Source: Microcoleus sp036705565 (GTDB lineage: Bacteria; Cyanobacteriota; Cyanobacteriia; Cyanobacteriales; Microcoleaceae). From it: 64,000 nt of DNA. Below the pieces are notes generated by a model that saw only the letters and a program-made list of their open reading frames with translations, searched no databases and was not told where the DNA came from. Of this stretch, positions 26,675-35,126 are shown piece after piece. Within the stretch, counting starts at the first letter, position 1. Each line of letters opens with the position of its first letter. Made by a program: the position numbers and the translations under genes. The stretch lies in NCBI GenBank assembly GCA_036705565.1, contig JAUBUY010000031.1; one strand, 5' to 3'.

Positions 26675-29401
26675 ATGTCAACCTTAGTCATCGTCGAATC
26701 TCCTACCAAAGCCCGCACCATCCGCAACTTCCTGCCCTCCACCTACCGTGTAGAGGCATCGATGGGCCATGTCCGCGACCTACCATCCTCCGCCGAAGAA
26801 ATACCAGAAGCCGTTAAAGGAGAAAAATGGGCGCAACTGGGCGTAAACGTGGAAGCAGACTTTGAACCCCTCTACGTCATCCCGAAAGATAAAAAGAAAA
26901 TTGTTAAAGAACTCAAAGACGCCCTCAAAGACGCCACAGAACTGATTCTAGCCACTGACGAAGACCGGGAAGGCGAAAGCATTTCCTGGCATTTGCTGCA
27001 AATCCTCAAACCCAAAGTGCCGATCAAGCGGATGGTGTTTCACGAAATCACCCGCGAAGCTATCCGCGATGCTTTGACTCACTGCCGCGATATCGACAAT
27101 CGAGTTGTACAAGCCCAAGAAACTCGCCGAATTCTCGACAGACTCGTCGGTTACACACTATCTCCGCTACTGTGGAAAAAAATCGCTTGGGGTTTGTCCG
27201 CCGGTAGAGTGCAGTCAGTCGCTGTACGCCTGTTGGTGCGCCGGGAACGGGAACGCCGCGCTTTCCGCCAAGGTAGTTACTGGGATTTAAAAGCGCTTTT
27301 GGAAAAGGGCAAAATTTCCTTTGATGCCAAACTCGTGACTGTCGGCAATGTAAAAGTTGCAAACGGCAGCGATTTTGATGAAAATACCGGGCAAATTATC
27401 GCAGGCCGCCGTGTACTTTTGCTGAACGAAGAACAGGCGCGGGCTTTACTCTCACGCATTCAAAACAAACCTTGGACTGTCAGCAATCTCGAAGAACGGC
27501 CAGTCACCCGCAAACCCTCGCCACCGTTTACGACCTCGACTTTGCAGCAGGAAGCTAACCGCAAACTGAGGCTGGGTGCGCGGGAAACCATGCGAATTGC
27601 CCAAAGCCTCTACGAACGCGGTTTTATCACCTATATGCGGACGGATTCGGTGCATTTGTCCGAACAGGCTTTAGAAGCGGCGCGCAGTTGCGTCCAAGAA
27701 CTTTACGGCAGCGAATACCTCAGCCCCCAACCGCGCAAATACACCACGAAAAGCAAAGGCGCCCAGGAAGCCCACGAAGCTATCCGTCCCGCCGGCAGCA
27801 CTTTTCGGACTCCGCAGCAAACGGGATTGGATGGGATTGATTTCCGCCTCTATGATTTGATTTGGAAGCGGACTGTGGCTTCTCAAATGGCTGATTCTCG
27901 CCAAACTCACGTCACTGTATTAACTCAGGTAGAAGATGCCGGTTTCCGTTCCAGCGGGAAACGCATTGATTTTCCAGGCTTTTTGCGCGCCTACGTGGAA
28001 GGTTCCGACGATCCGAATGCGGCGCTGGAAGACCAAGAGGTGATTTTGCCGGCGCTGAAGGTGGGGGATAAACCTAATTGTAAGGATTTAGAGGCAGTTG
28101 GCCACGAAACTCAACCTCCTGCCCGCTACACGGAAGCTTCTCTGGTGAAAATGCTGGAAAGCGAAGGTGTGGGCCGTCCGAGTACCTATGCGAGTATTAT
28201 CGGTACAATTGTCGATCGGGGATATGCGAAATTAATAGCTAACGCCCTAATTCCGACATTCACCGCTTTCGCCGTCACGACTTTATTGGAAACACATTTT
28301 CCCGATTTAGTAGACACCGGTTTTACTTCCCGAATGGAACAAACCCTCGATGAAATTGCCACCGGCGAGGCGAAATGGCTGCCGTATTTGCAAAAGTTTT
28401 ATACAGGGGAAACCGGACTCGCAACCCAAGTTAAAGAACAGGAAAGTCAGATTGATGCGAAAGTTGCCCGAACTGTGGTATTGGAGAATATTTCTGCTAA
28501 AGTCTGCATCGGCAAATTCGGCGCATACCTGGAATCTGAAAGCGAAGAAGGCCTGGTAAAAGCATCGATTCCGCAAGATTTGACGCCGGCAGATTTAGAC
28601 CCGGAACAGGTGGAGTTTCTGTTAAAGCAAAAAATGGAAGGCCCGGAAAAATTGGGTCTTCACCCGGAAACCGGGGAACCGATTTATGTGCTGATTGGCA
28701 GTTATGGGCCATACGTTCAGTTAGGGGATGTTTCGGAAACGAACAAGAAACCGAAGCGGGCTTCTTTACCGAAGGGGACGGATAAGGATAGCGTGACGGT
28801 GGATATGGCGGTGAGTTTGTTGACTTTACCCCGGTTGTTGGGAACTCACCCGGAGACGGGGGCGAAGGTGCAAGCTAATTTGGGGATGTACGGGCCTTAT
28901 GTGGTGCATGACCAGGGTAAGGTTGGGAAGGATTATCGATCGATCAAACCGCCGGATGATGTTTTGACGATCGAGCTCGATCGGGCATTAGAGTTATTAT
29001 CGCAGCCGAAAGCCGCCCGCGGCCGCAGCAAAACAGCTACACCTTTGAAGGAATTGGGCGCCCATCCAGAGTCGGGAGAATTGATCAATGTTTACGATGG
29101 CCGGTACGGCCCCTACGTGAAACACGGCGATATCAATGCTTCTTTGTCGAAGGATGAATCTGTGGAGAATTTCACCTTACAAAAAGCACTGGATTTGTTA
29201 GCAGCGAAGGAAGCAGCGGGCGGCGGAAAATCTAGCAGCAAGTCGAAGAAGTCAACTAAGACTGCGGCGGAGAAATCGGAGACTGCAACGAAGAAGACTG
29301 CGGCGAAGAAAACTACTGCTAAGAAGACGGCGACTGGGGCGAAGAAAACCACGACTAAGAAGGCTGCGACGGCGACTGCGACTAAGAAGAAGACAACGTG
29401 A
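26675..29401 (+). CDS. topA: DNA topoisomerase I
   Basis: 908 residues. Relaxes negative supercoils through a transient phosphotyrosine link. TOPRIM motifs are VIVESPTKA at the start and ATDEDREGE near 93-101; SAGRVQSVAVRLLVRRERE precedes the catalytic segment with Y320 in FITYMRTDSVHLS. In place of the zinc fingers of the E. coli enzyme, the C-terminus has four repeats of the type GxxGPYV (IGKFGAYLE, IGSYGPYVQLGD, LGMYGPYVVHDQ, DGRYGPYVKHGD), then a Lys/Ala/Thr-rich tail of about 65 residues that likely binds DNA. This layout is usual in cyanobacteria. No clear ribosome site. Confidence 0.97.
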   Translation: MSTLVIVESPTKARTIRNFLPSTYRVEASMGHVRDLPSSAEEIPEAVKGEKWAQLGVNVEADFEPLYVIPKDKKKIVKELKDALKDATELILATDEDREGESISWHLLQILKPKVPIKRMVFHEITREAIRDALTHCRDIDNRVVQAQETRRILDRLVGYTLSPLLWKKIAWGLSAGRVQSVAVRLLVRRERERRAFRQGSYWDLKALLEKGKISFDAKLVTVGNVKVANGSDFDENTGQIIAGRRVLLLNEEQARALLSRIQNKPWTVSNLEERPVTRKPSPPFTTSTLQQEANRKLRLGARETMRIAQSLYERGFITYMRTDSVHLSEQALEAARSCVQELYGSEYLSPQPRKYTTKSKGAQEAHEAIRPAGSTFRTPQQTGLDGIDFRLYDLIWKRTVASQMADSRQTHVTVLTQVEDAGFRSSGKRIDFPGFLRAYVEGSDDPNAALEDQEVILPALKVGDKPNCKDLEAVGHETQPPARYTEASLVKMLESEGVGRPSTYASIIGTIVDRGYAKLIANALIPTFTAFAVTTLLETHFPDLVDTGFTSRMEQTLDEIATGEAKWLPYLQKFYTGETGLATQVKEQESQIDAKVARTVVLENISAKVCIGKFGAYLESESEEGLVKASIPQDLTPADLDPEQVEFLLKQKMEGPEKLGLHPETGEPIYVLIGSYGPYVQLGDVSETNKKPKRASLPKGTDKDSVTVDMAVSLLTLPRLLGTHPETGAKVQANLGMYGPYVVHDQGKVGKDYRSIKPPDDVLTIELDRALELLSQPKAARGRSKTATPLKELGAHPESGELINVYDGRYGPYVKHGDINASLSKDESVENFTLQKALDLLAAKEAAGGGKSSSKSKKSTKTAAEKSETATKKTAAKKTTAKKTATGAKKTTTKKAATATATKKKTT

Positions 29402-29404
29402 TTT

Positions 29405-29561
29405 TAGTTTAGTTTTCACTGATCGAGAAACCCGGACGGTGTAGGGGCGGTGCGACCCCTACTCCCCGTGCCGCCCGGTTTTTTTGTTGGTAAAATACTG
29501 CACAAATTTAGGTTTGTAGTAAGGACTTCAGTCCTTAAAATTCGGCTTGAGTATAGTAGGG
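29405..29561 (+). repeat. Dispersed repeat with terminator-like hairpin
   Basis: TTAGTTTAGTTTTCACT...AGAAACCCGG, then an inserted hairpin (CGGGCGGCACGGGG with its partial complement, plus TAGGGG/CCCCTA) and TTTTTTT at 29480-29486, which probably ends topA. After that come AAATTTAGGTTTGTAGTAAG and CTTCAGTCCTTAAAATTC. The same outer sequence without the hairpin recurs at 31765-31862. Confidence 0.65.
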
Positions 29562-29582
29562 CATAAGGTCTCTTGAATTCAA

Positions 29583-29930
29583 TTAAGATATGGACGGCGG
29601 CCCTGAGCGATAGACACGAATCACTTTTTTCGTCAATGTCTCAGCAGTAGATATTGCATCATTAATATTAGCAGTCAGTCTAGCAATATCGTCATCTCGC
29701 GTGCAGGCAATAATACCACAGTGGTCAGGTTGCAGCTTGTGCAGTTGAAAGAAATCCCGTCGGTTGACGGTCAAAACAGCCCGATTTTCAATGATGGCAA
29801 ATGCTAATACATCCTCATCCGGTAGTCCAGCATTTCCTGCTTCTTGAACAGTCAGGACATCATGCCCCAAAGACCGCAGGTTTTGCACGACTTGCCGAGG
29901 AAATTGTTCGTCTGCGTAGAGACGCGCCAT
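29583..29930 (-). CDS. DUF5615 PIN-like toxin candidate
   Basis: 115 residues. The start MARLYADEQFPRQVVQNLRS holds the acidic residues D7 and E8 of the DUF5615 (COG4634) PIN-like fold; GNAGLPDEDVLAFAIIENRA and VLTVNRRDFFQLHK supply the other acidic sites. Such proteins are predicted nucleases of toxin-antitoxin pairs with DUF433. The gene follows the DUF433 gene on the same strand after four bases. The first ATG is used. Confidence 0.87.
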   Translation of the reverse strand: MARLYADEQFPRQVVQNLRSLGHDVLTVQEAGNAGLPDEDVLAFAIIENRAVLTVNRRDFFQLHKLQPDHCGIIACTRDDDIARLTANINDAISTAETLTKKVIRVYRSGPPSIS

Positions 29931-29934
29931 AGGT

Positions 29935-30294
29935 TTATTTGATATTTTCAGGTGTATCTAATATTTCGTCAGCCTCATCTTGCAGTCTAATTGCTTCCTC
30001 AATTTCGTCAGGATAAGCTTCAGCATAAGCCCAAACATTTACCAAATCAGCAGCACTGAGATGGGGATAGCAGTCTAGGATAAAAGCATCGGTAGCGCCG
30101 TCATTGCGATAGCTTGCGAGCAACCAAACGGGAATGCGAGTATTGTCAATACAAGCATCGCCGCCCATCACGCCGGGAGTTTTTGTAATAGAGCGTCCCC
30201 TGTTTTTGAGACTCTGGGTTAAGATGCTGATTGCCTCAGCTTTCTCCCTTAGCGTTAAGGCCTTGAGTTGCGCTTCTAATTCTGGGATTGTCAT
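29935..30294 (-). CDS. DUF433 antitoxin candidate
   Basis: 119 residues. An N-terminal helical part (LEAQLKALTLREKAEAISIL) precedes the DUF433 (COG2442) winged-helix core: ITKTPGVMGGDACIDNTRIP, VWLLASYRNDGATDAFILD, CYPHLSAADLVNVWAYAEAY. It should bind DNA and its partner DUF5615 toxin encoded directly downstream. It is longer than plain 75-residue DUF433 proteins. Confidence 0.87.
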   Translation of the reverse strand: MTIPELEAQLKALTLREKAEAISILTQSLKNRGRSITKTPGVMGGDACIDNTRIPVWLLASYRNDGATDAFILDCYPHLSAADLVNVWAYAEAYPDEIEEAIRLQDEADEILDTPENIK

Positions 30295-30356
30295 AGAGCT
30301 TATTTGATTTATGAATTATGTATGTATTTTATATTGTAGGGCGATCGCCATATTAG

Positions 30357-30518
30357 TTAGGTTTCTTGCAAAACGTTGTGGATTAATTCTGCTGCTAGCT
30401 CTAGCTTATCGCGGTGAGTGAGGGCTTCCATGTCAACGGTGACTGCTGAGCGGCGCTTGGATGTGGGTGCGGCTGGGGGTGCCGCGGGCAATTGCAGAGT
30501 TTCGTAGAAATAATCGAT
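30357..30518 (-). pseudogene. C-terminal relic of an unknown gene
   Basis: The minus frame reads IDYFYETLQLPAAPPAAPTS, then KRRSAVTVDMEALTHRDKLE and LAAELIHNVLQET before TAA. It is open only to a TGA at 30519 and has no proper start. The composition is protein-like, but no family is recognised. Confidence 0.35.
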
Positions 30519-30663
30519 TCATCATTCTAGGTGTTGGTGGAGGTAAGGAGGTAACAAAATTGATGGGCGATCGCCATTTTTCCCAATCCCGGACAAAAGA
30601 GCGATCGCACTTTTTTCAACATCTCGATGAAAGTGCGATCGCTCTTTTTTACATAATTTGCAC

Positions 30664-30816
30664 TTACTCAGTATTAATTTCAGTTAAATTAGTCAGTTTG
30701 ATATCATTTGCGCGATCGATCGCACCACCCACCCTATCTCTGACCTCGCGCTGGTCTAAAATCTCCTCAGTCGCCAAAAAGGCCATATGTGCGATCGACC
30801 ATTTGTGACCCTCAAA
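30664..30816 (-). pseudogene. C-terminal relic, copy 1 of an unknown gene
   Basis: Reads KRFEGHKWSIAHMAFLATEE, ILDQREVRDRVGGAIDRAND and IKLTNLTEINTE before the stop. The segment SIAHMAFLATEEILDQREV matches SIAHIAFLVAEEMLDQRPV at 32606-32734, so both are ends of the same family. It abuts the 3' end of the HNH gene in another frame. Confidence 0.45.
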
Positions 30817-30820
30817 CCTT

Positions 30821-31249
30821 TTAAGGAGAAATGTCGGTTGGCGGATGCCATCCAGCACTAACCCACTGACGCCTGACAGTAACAGCAATATGATTGTTTA
30901 GCTGTAGTGCTGTTACTGTTGCGCGGTCGCAATCTGTAAGTCCAATAATTTTTGTAGCGTCTTCACTCCAAGCAAAATTTTGTGACCATTGTTGAGTGCG
31001 CGGATTAAACAACTTAACGTGCTTTTGCGTGACCCGATCGAATGCGTCTGTTTGGGTTCCTTTGTAATTATTGCACAGACTACAAGCCAGCCAGAGATTT
31101 TCTTCCTCGTCAGTACCGCCAATCGCTTTAGGAATAATATGGTCAATTTCCAATATTCCCAAAACATACATTTGTAAACTGCGACAATAACCGCACCGAT
31201 TTTGAGCTTGTGCGCGAACTCTGGCTCTAACTTGTTCAGAAATTGCCAT
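30821..31249 (-). CDS. HNH endonuclease
   Basis: 142 residues. A zinc-type HNH domain lies at about 15-65: CGYC, then LEIDHIIPKAIGGTDEEENL and LACSLCNNYKG, with the catalytic His in EIDHI and the closing Asn in CNNYKG. It probably nicks or cuts DNA; the target is unknown. The gene is five bases downstream of the ribbon-helix-helix gene on the same strand, so the two look cotranscribed. It sits in a cluster of toxin-antitoxin-like genes and gene relics. Confidence 0.85.
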   Translation of the reverse strand: MAISEQVRARVRAQAQNRCGYCRSLQMYVLGILEIDHIIPKAIGGTDEEENLWLACSLCNNYKGTQTDAFDRVTQKHVKLFNPRTQQWSQNFAWSEDATKIIGLTDCDRATVTALQLNNHIAVTVRRQWVSAGWHPPTDISP

Positions 31250-31254
31250 TTTGC

Positions 31255-31626
31255 TTATCCTTTTAATGGTTCCAGCAAGCCGCGCCGCACAGCTTCATTT
31301 AAGGCTTGAGCTTGTCGCAATAGTCGAGTTTCATATATGTGGATTAATTCCTGCAATTCAGCCAGTTCTACAGATGCGATCGTACCGGATTGTTGGCGGT
31401 CTAGCAATTCACTCAATCGTTGTTCTTGGAGTGGTTGCAGCCGGAGTTGAGTCTGAGTGATTACTTCTGAATCAGACAGTGCTGATACTGGTTTAGCGGT
31501 TGGTAAGAGAAAATTTTCCAGAGTTTCTACTAGAATCTCACTCACGGTGCGGTGGCGTTGCAGCGCTAGCAATTCTGCTTGGTGATAGACTTCATCTGGC
31601 AGATTTAGGGTAATTTGGGCGGTCAT
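31255..31626 (-). CDS. Ribbon-helix-helix antitoxin-like protein
   Basis: 123 residues. The start ITLNLPDEVYHQAELLALQR, then RTVSEILVETLENFLLP, has the pattern of a ribbon-helix-helix DNA-binding head; the rest is a long Leu/Gln/Glu-rich helical region (QPLQEQRLSELLDRQQSG, LAELQELIHIYETRLLRQAQ). Cyanobacteria have many such proteins beside small nucleases. It precedes the HNH gene by five bases, so it may regulate that gene. Confidence 0.7.
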   Translation of the reverse strand: MTAQITLNLPDEVYHQAELLALQRHRTVSEILVETLENFLLPTAKPVSALSDSEVITQTQLRLQPLQEQRLSELLDRQQSGTIASVELAELQELIHIYETRLLRQAQALNEAVRRGLLEPLKG

Positions 31627-31764
31627 AGGTGCAAAGCTATGAAACTAATATTTATATTATGCCATATTTTACTTTGAGTATTAGACATCTGCCAAAAAGA
31701 AATGAAGCAGGATCTCGCTTGCTAAAAATACGGCGACTGCGACAAAGTAGAAAACCAAGTGAAA

Positions 31765-31862
31765 TTAGTTTAGTTTTCACTCATCCCAGAAACCCGGTTT
31801 CTTTATTTGTAAAACACTAGACAAGATGGCAAAAATAGGTTTGTACTTCAATCCTTAAAATT
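31765..31862 (+). repeat. Dispersed repeat, second copy
   Basis: TTAGTTTAGTTTTCACTCAT, AGAAACCCGGTTTCTTTATT, GTAAAACACTAGACAA, AAAATAGGTTTGTA and CTTCAATCCTTAAAATTC match the copy at 29405-29561 in the same direction. The two copies frame the DUF433-DUF5615-relic-HNH cluster. Confidence 0.6.
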
Positions 31863-32145
31863 CTCTTCTCTTCCTTTGTGTCATAAACGTCTGCGCGGTT
31901 CCATCGCCCCTATTTTTTTTTAGACATCTCAACTCCAACTCTTGTCAAGCCTACCTTTTGGGCTTACTTGTCACCCGTCAGCAAAATCATCCTATTTACT
32001 TATTGACAATTGCTCCTCTCTGTTAAATTGTCATGAATCGAACATATAAGGTTAAAAATTGTATCGTAAGCAACAGAAAGTACCCAATCTTTTATGTAGG
32101 GCTCTACAATGGACAAAAGAAACAAGATTAAGAGGCGCGATCGCT
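31863..32145. other. Intergenic region
   Basis: No gene or strong structure seen. Confidence 0.4.
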
Positions 32146-32394
32146 ATGGGTATCAATGAAAATCTAGACTGGGAAGAAGCATTTGAGTACCGAGCGGGCT
32201 TAACAGTGGAGTTGAAGTCCCAGCCAGGTGTTTTCGATACGATCGCTTACTATGAAGTGATGATGGTACCGCCCATCTGGTTAGAAAATGACCCCCGTCC
32301 CCGCTATCCTCACGAACTGCGAGTGGTTTCCCACCAGCCAACTGTGTCCAATGTTTGCCGGATTTCAGAGTGCCCTGTTTTAGTCGCTTCCTAG
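32146..32394 (+). CDS. Small protein of unknown function
   Basis: 82 residues from the ATG at 32146; the frame is open from 32059, but the extra residues look non-conserved. It reads MGINENLDWEEAFEYRAGLT and FDTIAYYEVMMVPPIWLEND, soluble and acidic in its first half, with no membrane segment. I do not recognise it. An AGAGG sequence 12 bases upstream is a weak ribosome site. It could be a cyanobacterial single-gene family or a remnant of the accessory region. Confidence 0.5.
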   Translation: MGINENLDWEEAFEYRAGLTVELKSQPGVFDTIAYYEVMMVPPIWLENDPRPRYPHELRVVSHQPTVSNVCRISECPVLVAS

Positions 32395-32605
32395 ATTTTT
32401 TCAGCGGAAAATATTGGCGATGGCATCTAGCCAGCAATCAAACCGATGCAGTGATTTTCGGATTGAGATTGCTTTAGTCTACTTTGTGGCGATCGGCTAA
32501 GTAGTCGTAGGGTGCGCCGCCATGAACAACCCCTAACGCAGCATATCGACAATCTCACAGATCCGCACTTGTGCGATCGAGAGCCGATGTAAACAAACCC
32601 AACAC

Positions 32606-32734
32606 TTATTTTTTAGCCAAACTTTGTAAAAATGGTATTATTTTAGGGTTTCGGTAATTCCTTCCCCTATCAATAACTGGACGTTGGTCTAACATCTCCT
32701 CAGCGACCAGAAAGGCGATATGGGCGATCGACTT
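32606..32734 (-). pseudogene. C-terminal relic, copy 2 of an unknown gene
   Basis: Reads SIAHIAFLVAEEMLDQRPVI, DRGRNYRNPKIIPFLQSLAK, K and stop. It is homologous to the relic at 30664-30816 and is cut upstream by a TGA at 32735. The rest of 32395-32930 shows nothing else. Confidence 0.45.
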
Positions 32735-32930
32735 TCACGAAAAAACTGCGGTAATCCAAAAGTATATTGGTACAAATGGTAGAAATCCATCTTGATATTA
32801 ATGAGAGTTGTTTGAGGTTTTTCCTAGGGTGACTAATTCGGTTTATTAACACAAAAGTGACAACTTTAACCATAAAAATTAAATTGGTATGTTAAGATGA
32901 CACAAGCCCTTACCATACTTGATTTCAATT

Positions 32931-34220
32931 ATGGCTGAAAAATTAATAGTTAGAAACTTTGCTGGCATCAAGGATTTAGAGATTGAAATCAAGCGAATAA
33001 ATATACTTATTGGCCCTCAAGCCAGCGGTAAAAGTGTTTGCGCTAAACTCCTTTTTTATTTTAAGAACTTCGTATGGGAAATTTTATCGGTTGTAAATAA
33101 TGAGCAGACAAAACGCAATCTAGATTCAAACTATTCCAAGACGTTTGAGGAATATTTTCCTCCTGATAGTTGGGGAAAACAAGATTTTTTCATCAGGTAT
33201 GAAATTTCCAATTTTTTTATAGAAGTTAGTAGAAAACAGGATACCAAAGGTAGAATTTCCCTCAGCTATTCAGATTTTTTCAAGAAACAATTGGCAGACC
33301 TACGCAATTTACTCAAAAAAGCAAGAGAGGAAAGCTCTGAAATAACTTTGAGTAATAATATTATTAATAGTTCATTGTTTGGCCATAAAATTTTAAAAGA
33401 TCACTTAGTAGAAAGTTTAGGCAGATCCATTGGTCGAGAGGCCGCCTTCAATCAGCTTTTTATTCCTGCTGGTCGCTCATTTTTCGCTAATCTTCAGAGC
33501 AATATTTTTTCTTTTCTTTCAAGCAATAATACCTTAGATCCATTTCTAAGATCCTTTGGCTCAACATACGAAACGATAAAAAAATTGCGTATAAAATATA
33601 ATATTTACCTGGAACATAAATATACAAAAGATATACTAGAGGAAATAAACAGGCTAATAGAGCAGTCTTTATGTGGTAAGCATATACAGGAAAAAGGCAA
33701 AGATTTTCTGGAGGTGGCAGATGGAAGACGTATTAGTATTGCGAACTCATCTTCCGGTCAACAGGAAACATTACCTCTGACAATTATCCTAGCTGCACTA
33801 CCTTTTATAGCTTCCCCTCCAGTGGGTCAGACAGTGTATATTGAGGAGCCGGAAGCGCATTTATTTCCAAGCGCACAGCGTAATATTGTCGAGTTGATCG
33901 CTACAGTCTTTAATTCTCGCAAAGAGCAACTTCAATTCTTCATAACTACCCATAGTCCTTATGTCCTGACAGCACTTAATAATCTGCTCCAGGCTGGGCT
34001 TCTTTATGAAGAATCCAGCGAAGATATACAACATCAACTAGAAAAGATTGTATCTAGATACAAATCATTAGATGTTGACGATCTCTCAGCCTATGTTTTG
34101 AGCAATGGAAAATGCCAGAGTATTGTGTGTCCTGATACTGGGTTGATTGATGCGCGAGTAATTGATTCTGTTTCTGATGAACTAGCTATTGAATTCGATC
34201 AACTTCTCAACTTAGTTTGA
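32931..34220 (+). CDS. AAA15/OLD-like ATPase, defence candidate
   Basis: 429 residues from ATG 32931 (a TTG at 32919 is also open). An ABC/SMC-type ATPase: Walker A GPQASGKS at 28-35, an insert of about 200 residues with helical content, then the signature region ANSSSGQQETLPLTIILAAL, Walker B VYIEEPEAHLFP and the switch histidine FITTHSPYVLTALNNLL. This is the overcoming-lysogenisation-defect (OLD) group without a TOPRIM domain of its own. The next gene starts almost on the stop codon, so the two are probably translated together. Such ATPase + nuclease pairs are typical of anti-phage modules. AT-rich, unlike topA or xfp nearby. Confidence 0.88.
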   Translation: MAEKLIVRNFAGIKDLEIEIKRINILIGPQASGKSVCAKLLFYFKNFVWEILSVVNNEQTKRNLDSNYSKTFEEYFPPDSWGKQDFFIRYEISNFFIEVSRKQDTKGRISLSYSDFFKKQLADLRNLLKKAREESSEITLSNNIINSSLFGHKILKDHLVESLGRSIGREAAFNQLFIPAGRSFFANLQSNIFSFLSSNNTLDPFLRSFGSTYETIKKLRIKYNIYLEHKYTKDILEEINRLIEQSLCGKHIQEKGKDFLEVADGRRISIANSSSGQQETLPLTIILAALPFIASPPVGQTVYIEEPEAHLFPSAQRNIVELIATVFNSRKEQLQFFITTHSPYVLTALNNLLQAGLLYEESSEDIQHQLEKIVSRYKSLDVDDLSAYVLSNGKCQSIVCPDTGLIDARVIDSVSDELAIEFDQLLNLV

Positions 34221-34225
34221 ATTAT

Positions 34226-34660
34226 ATGAAAAGTATTCCAGAGTGTGAGGAACATAGATCCGACACCAAGATTGTCTTGCAGGAAAACAAAAGTAAAATA
34301 ACGTTCCTCAACCCGAATAAAGACGAAATATTAATAATTAAGGTTGATGGCTGCGTTATTAGTGACAATGAGACTTTGCGTTGCGACTATGCACTCATTC
34401 CTTCTGATGCAGTAGAAATATATGTAGAGTTGAAAGGAAGCGATATTGCACAGGCGGTTAAACAAATAGAATCAACTATTAATTTACTTTCGGCAAATCC
34501 GCAAAAGATTAAGAAGCTATGTTTTGTCGTGTCTACACGTGTGCCAAAACAAACACCAAGTATACAACAGCTACAAAGTCAGTTTAAGAAAAAATTTAAT
34601 GCTAGTTTCAGAATCAAGAATATTCAAGATGAGTATGATTTAAGTACGTCCACAAGCTAA
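34226..34660 (+). CDS. PD-(D/E)XK nuclease-like partner of the ATPase
   Basis: 144 residues from ATG 34226; a TTG at 34217 that overlaps the ATPase stop is an alternative. No family is recognised by name, but the core has the layout of a PD-(D/E)XK nuclease: D54 in LRCDYALIP, then E68 and K70 in VEIYVELKGSDIAQAVKQIE, with a Gln on the following helix, then a strand LCFVVSTRVP. I infer a small nuclease fused functionally to the ATPase upstream. The tail is short and hydrophilic. AT-rich like its partner. Confidence 0.7.
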   Translation: MKSIPECEEHRSDTKIVLQENKSKITFLNPNKDEILIIKVDGCVISDNETLRCDYALIPSDAVEIYVELKGSDIAQAVKQIESTINLLSANPQKIKKLCFVVSTRVPKQTPSIQQLQSQFKKKFNASFRIKNIQDEYDLSTSTS

Positions 34661-34749
34661 ACTAACGAGAACTTTGATATGACAAACATACAGAACTCTA
34701 CCTGAAAAGGAGTCAGCAGACAATTCGCCTGCATAAATAAAATTTAATT

Positions 34750-34889
34750 CACATATAAATCATTACGAGTTCTACCTTGAAAAGTATCTTTTTGGGGACT
34801 TGCACAACTTCTCCCACCCGCTGCAGCACATACGCATCAGGTGCCCAGTGAACACTCTCCGCAAGCTCTTGTGTAAATCCTATTTTATA
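34750..34889 (-). pseudogene. Short C-terminal relic
   Basis: The minus frame reads IGFTQELAESVHWAPDAYVL, QRVGEVVQVPKKILFKVELV, MIYM and stop, open only to a TAA at 34890. Protein-like, no family recognised. The remainder of 34661-35126 has nothing else visible. Confidence 0.35.
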
Positions 34890-35126
34890 TTACTGAATTC
34901 CTTGATCCCCGCAAATCTCTATCTTTATTACCTCGATATTGTGCGATGTTTAGCCATAAATTAACATTGATTTAAACTTTTATGGAGACATAAAGGAGCT
35001 AGAATTCAATAGTTGGTGTGGAAGACATGGAGTTTAAATACAAAATGTCACAGATAACCAATTAATATCGATCGCACTTCACGATCGCACTTGACAAAAC
35101 AACCACAACTCAGGAGTCAATCGCTG

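Noticed and set aside
30461..30808. 115-residue plus-strand frame
   Set aside because: It lies opposite two minus-strand relics with better protein character.
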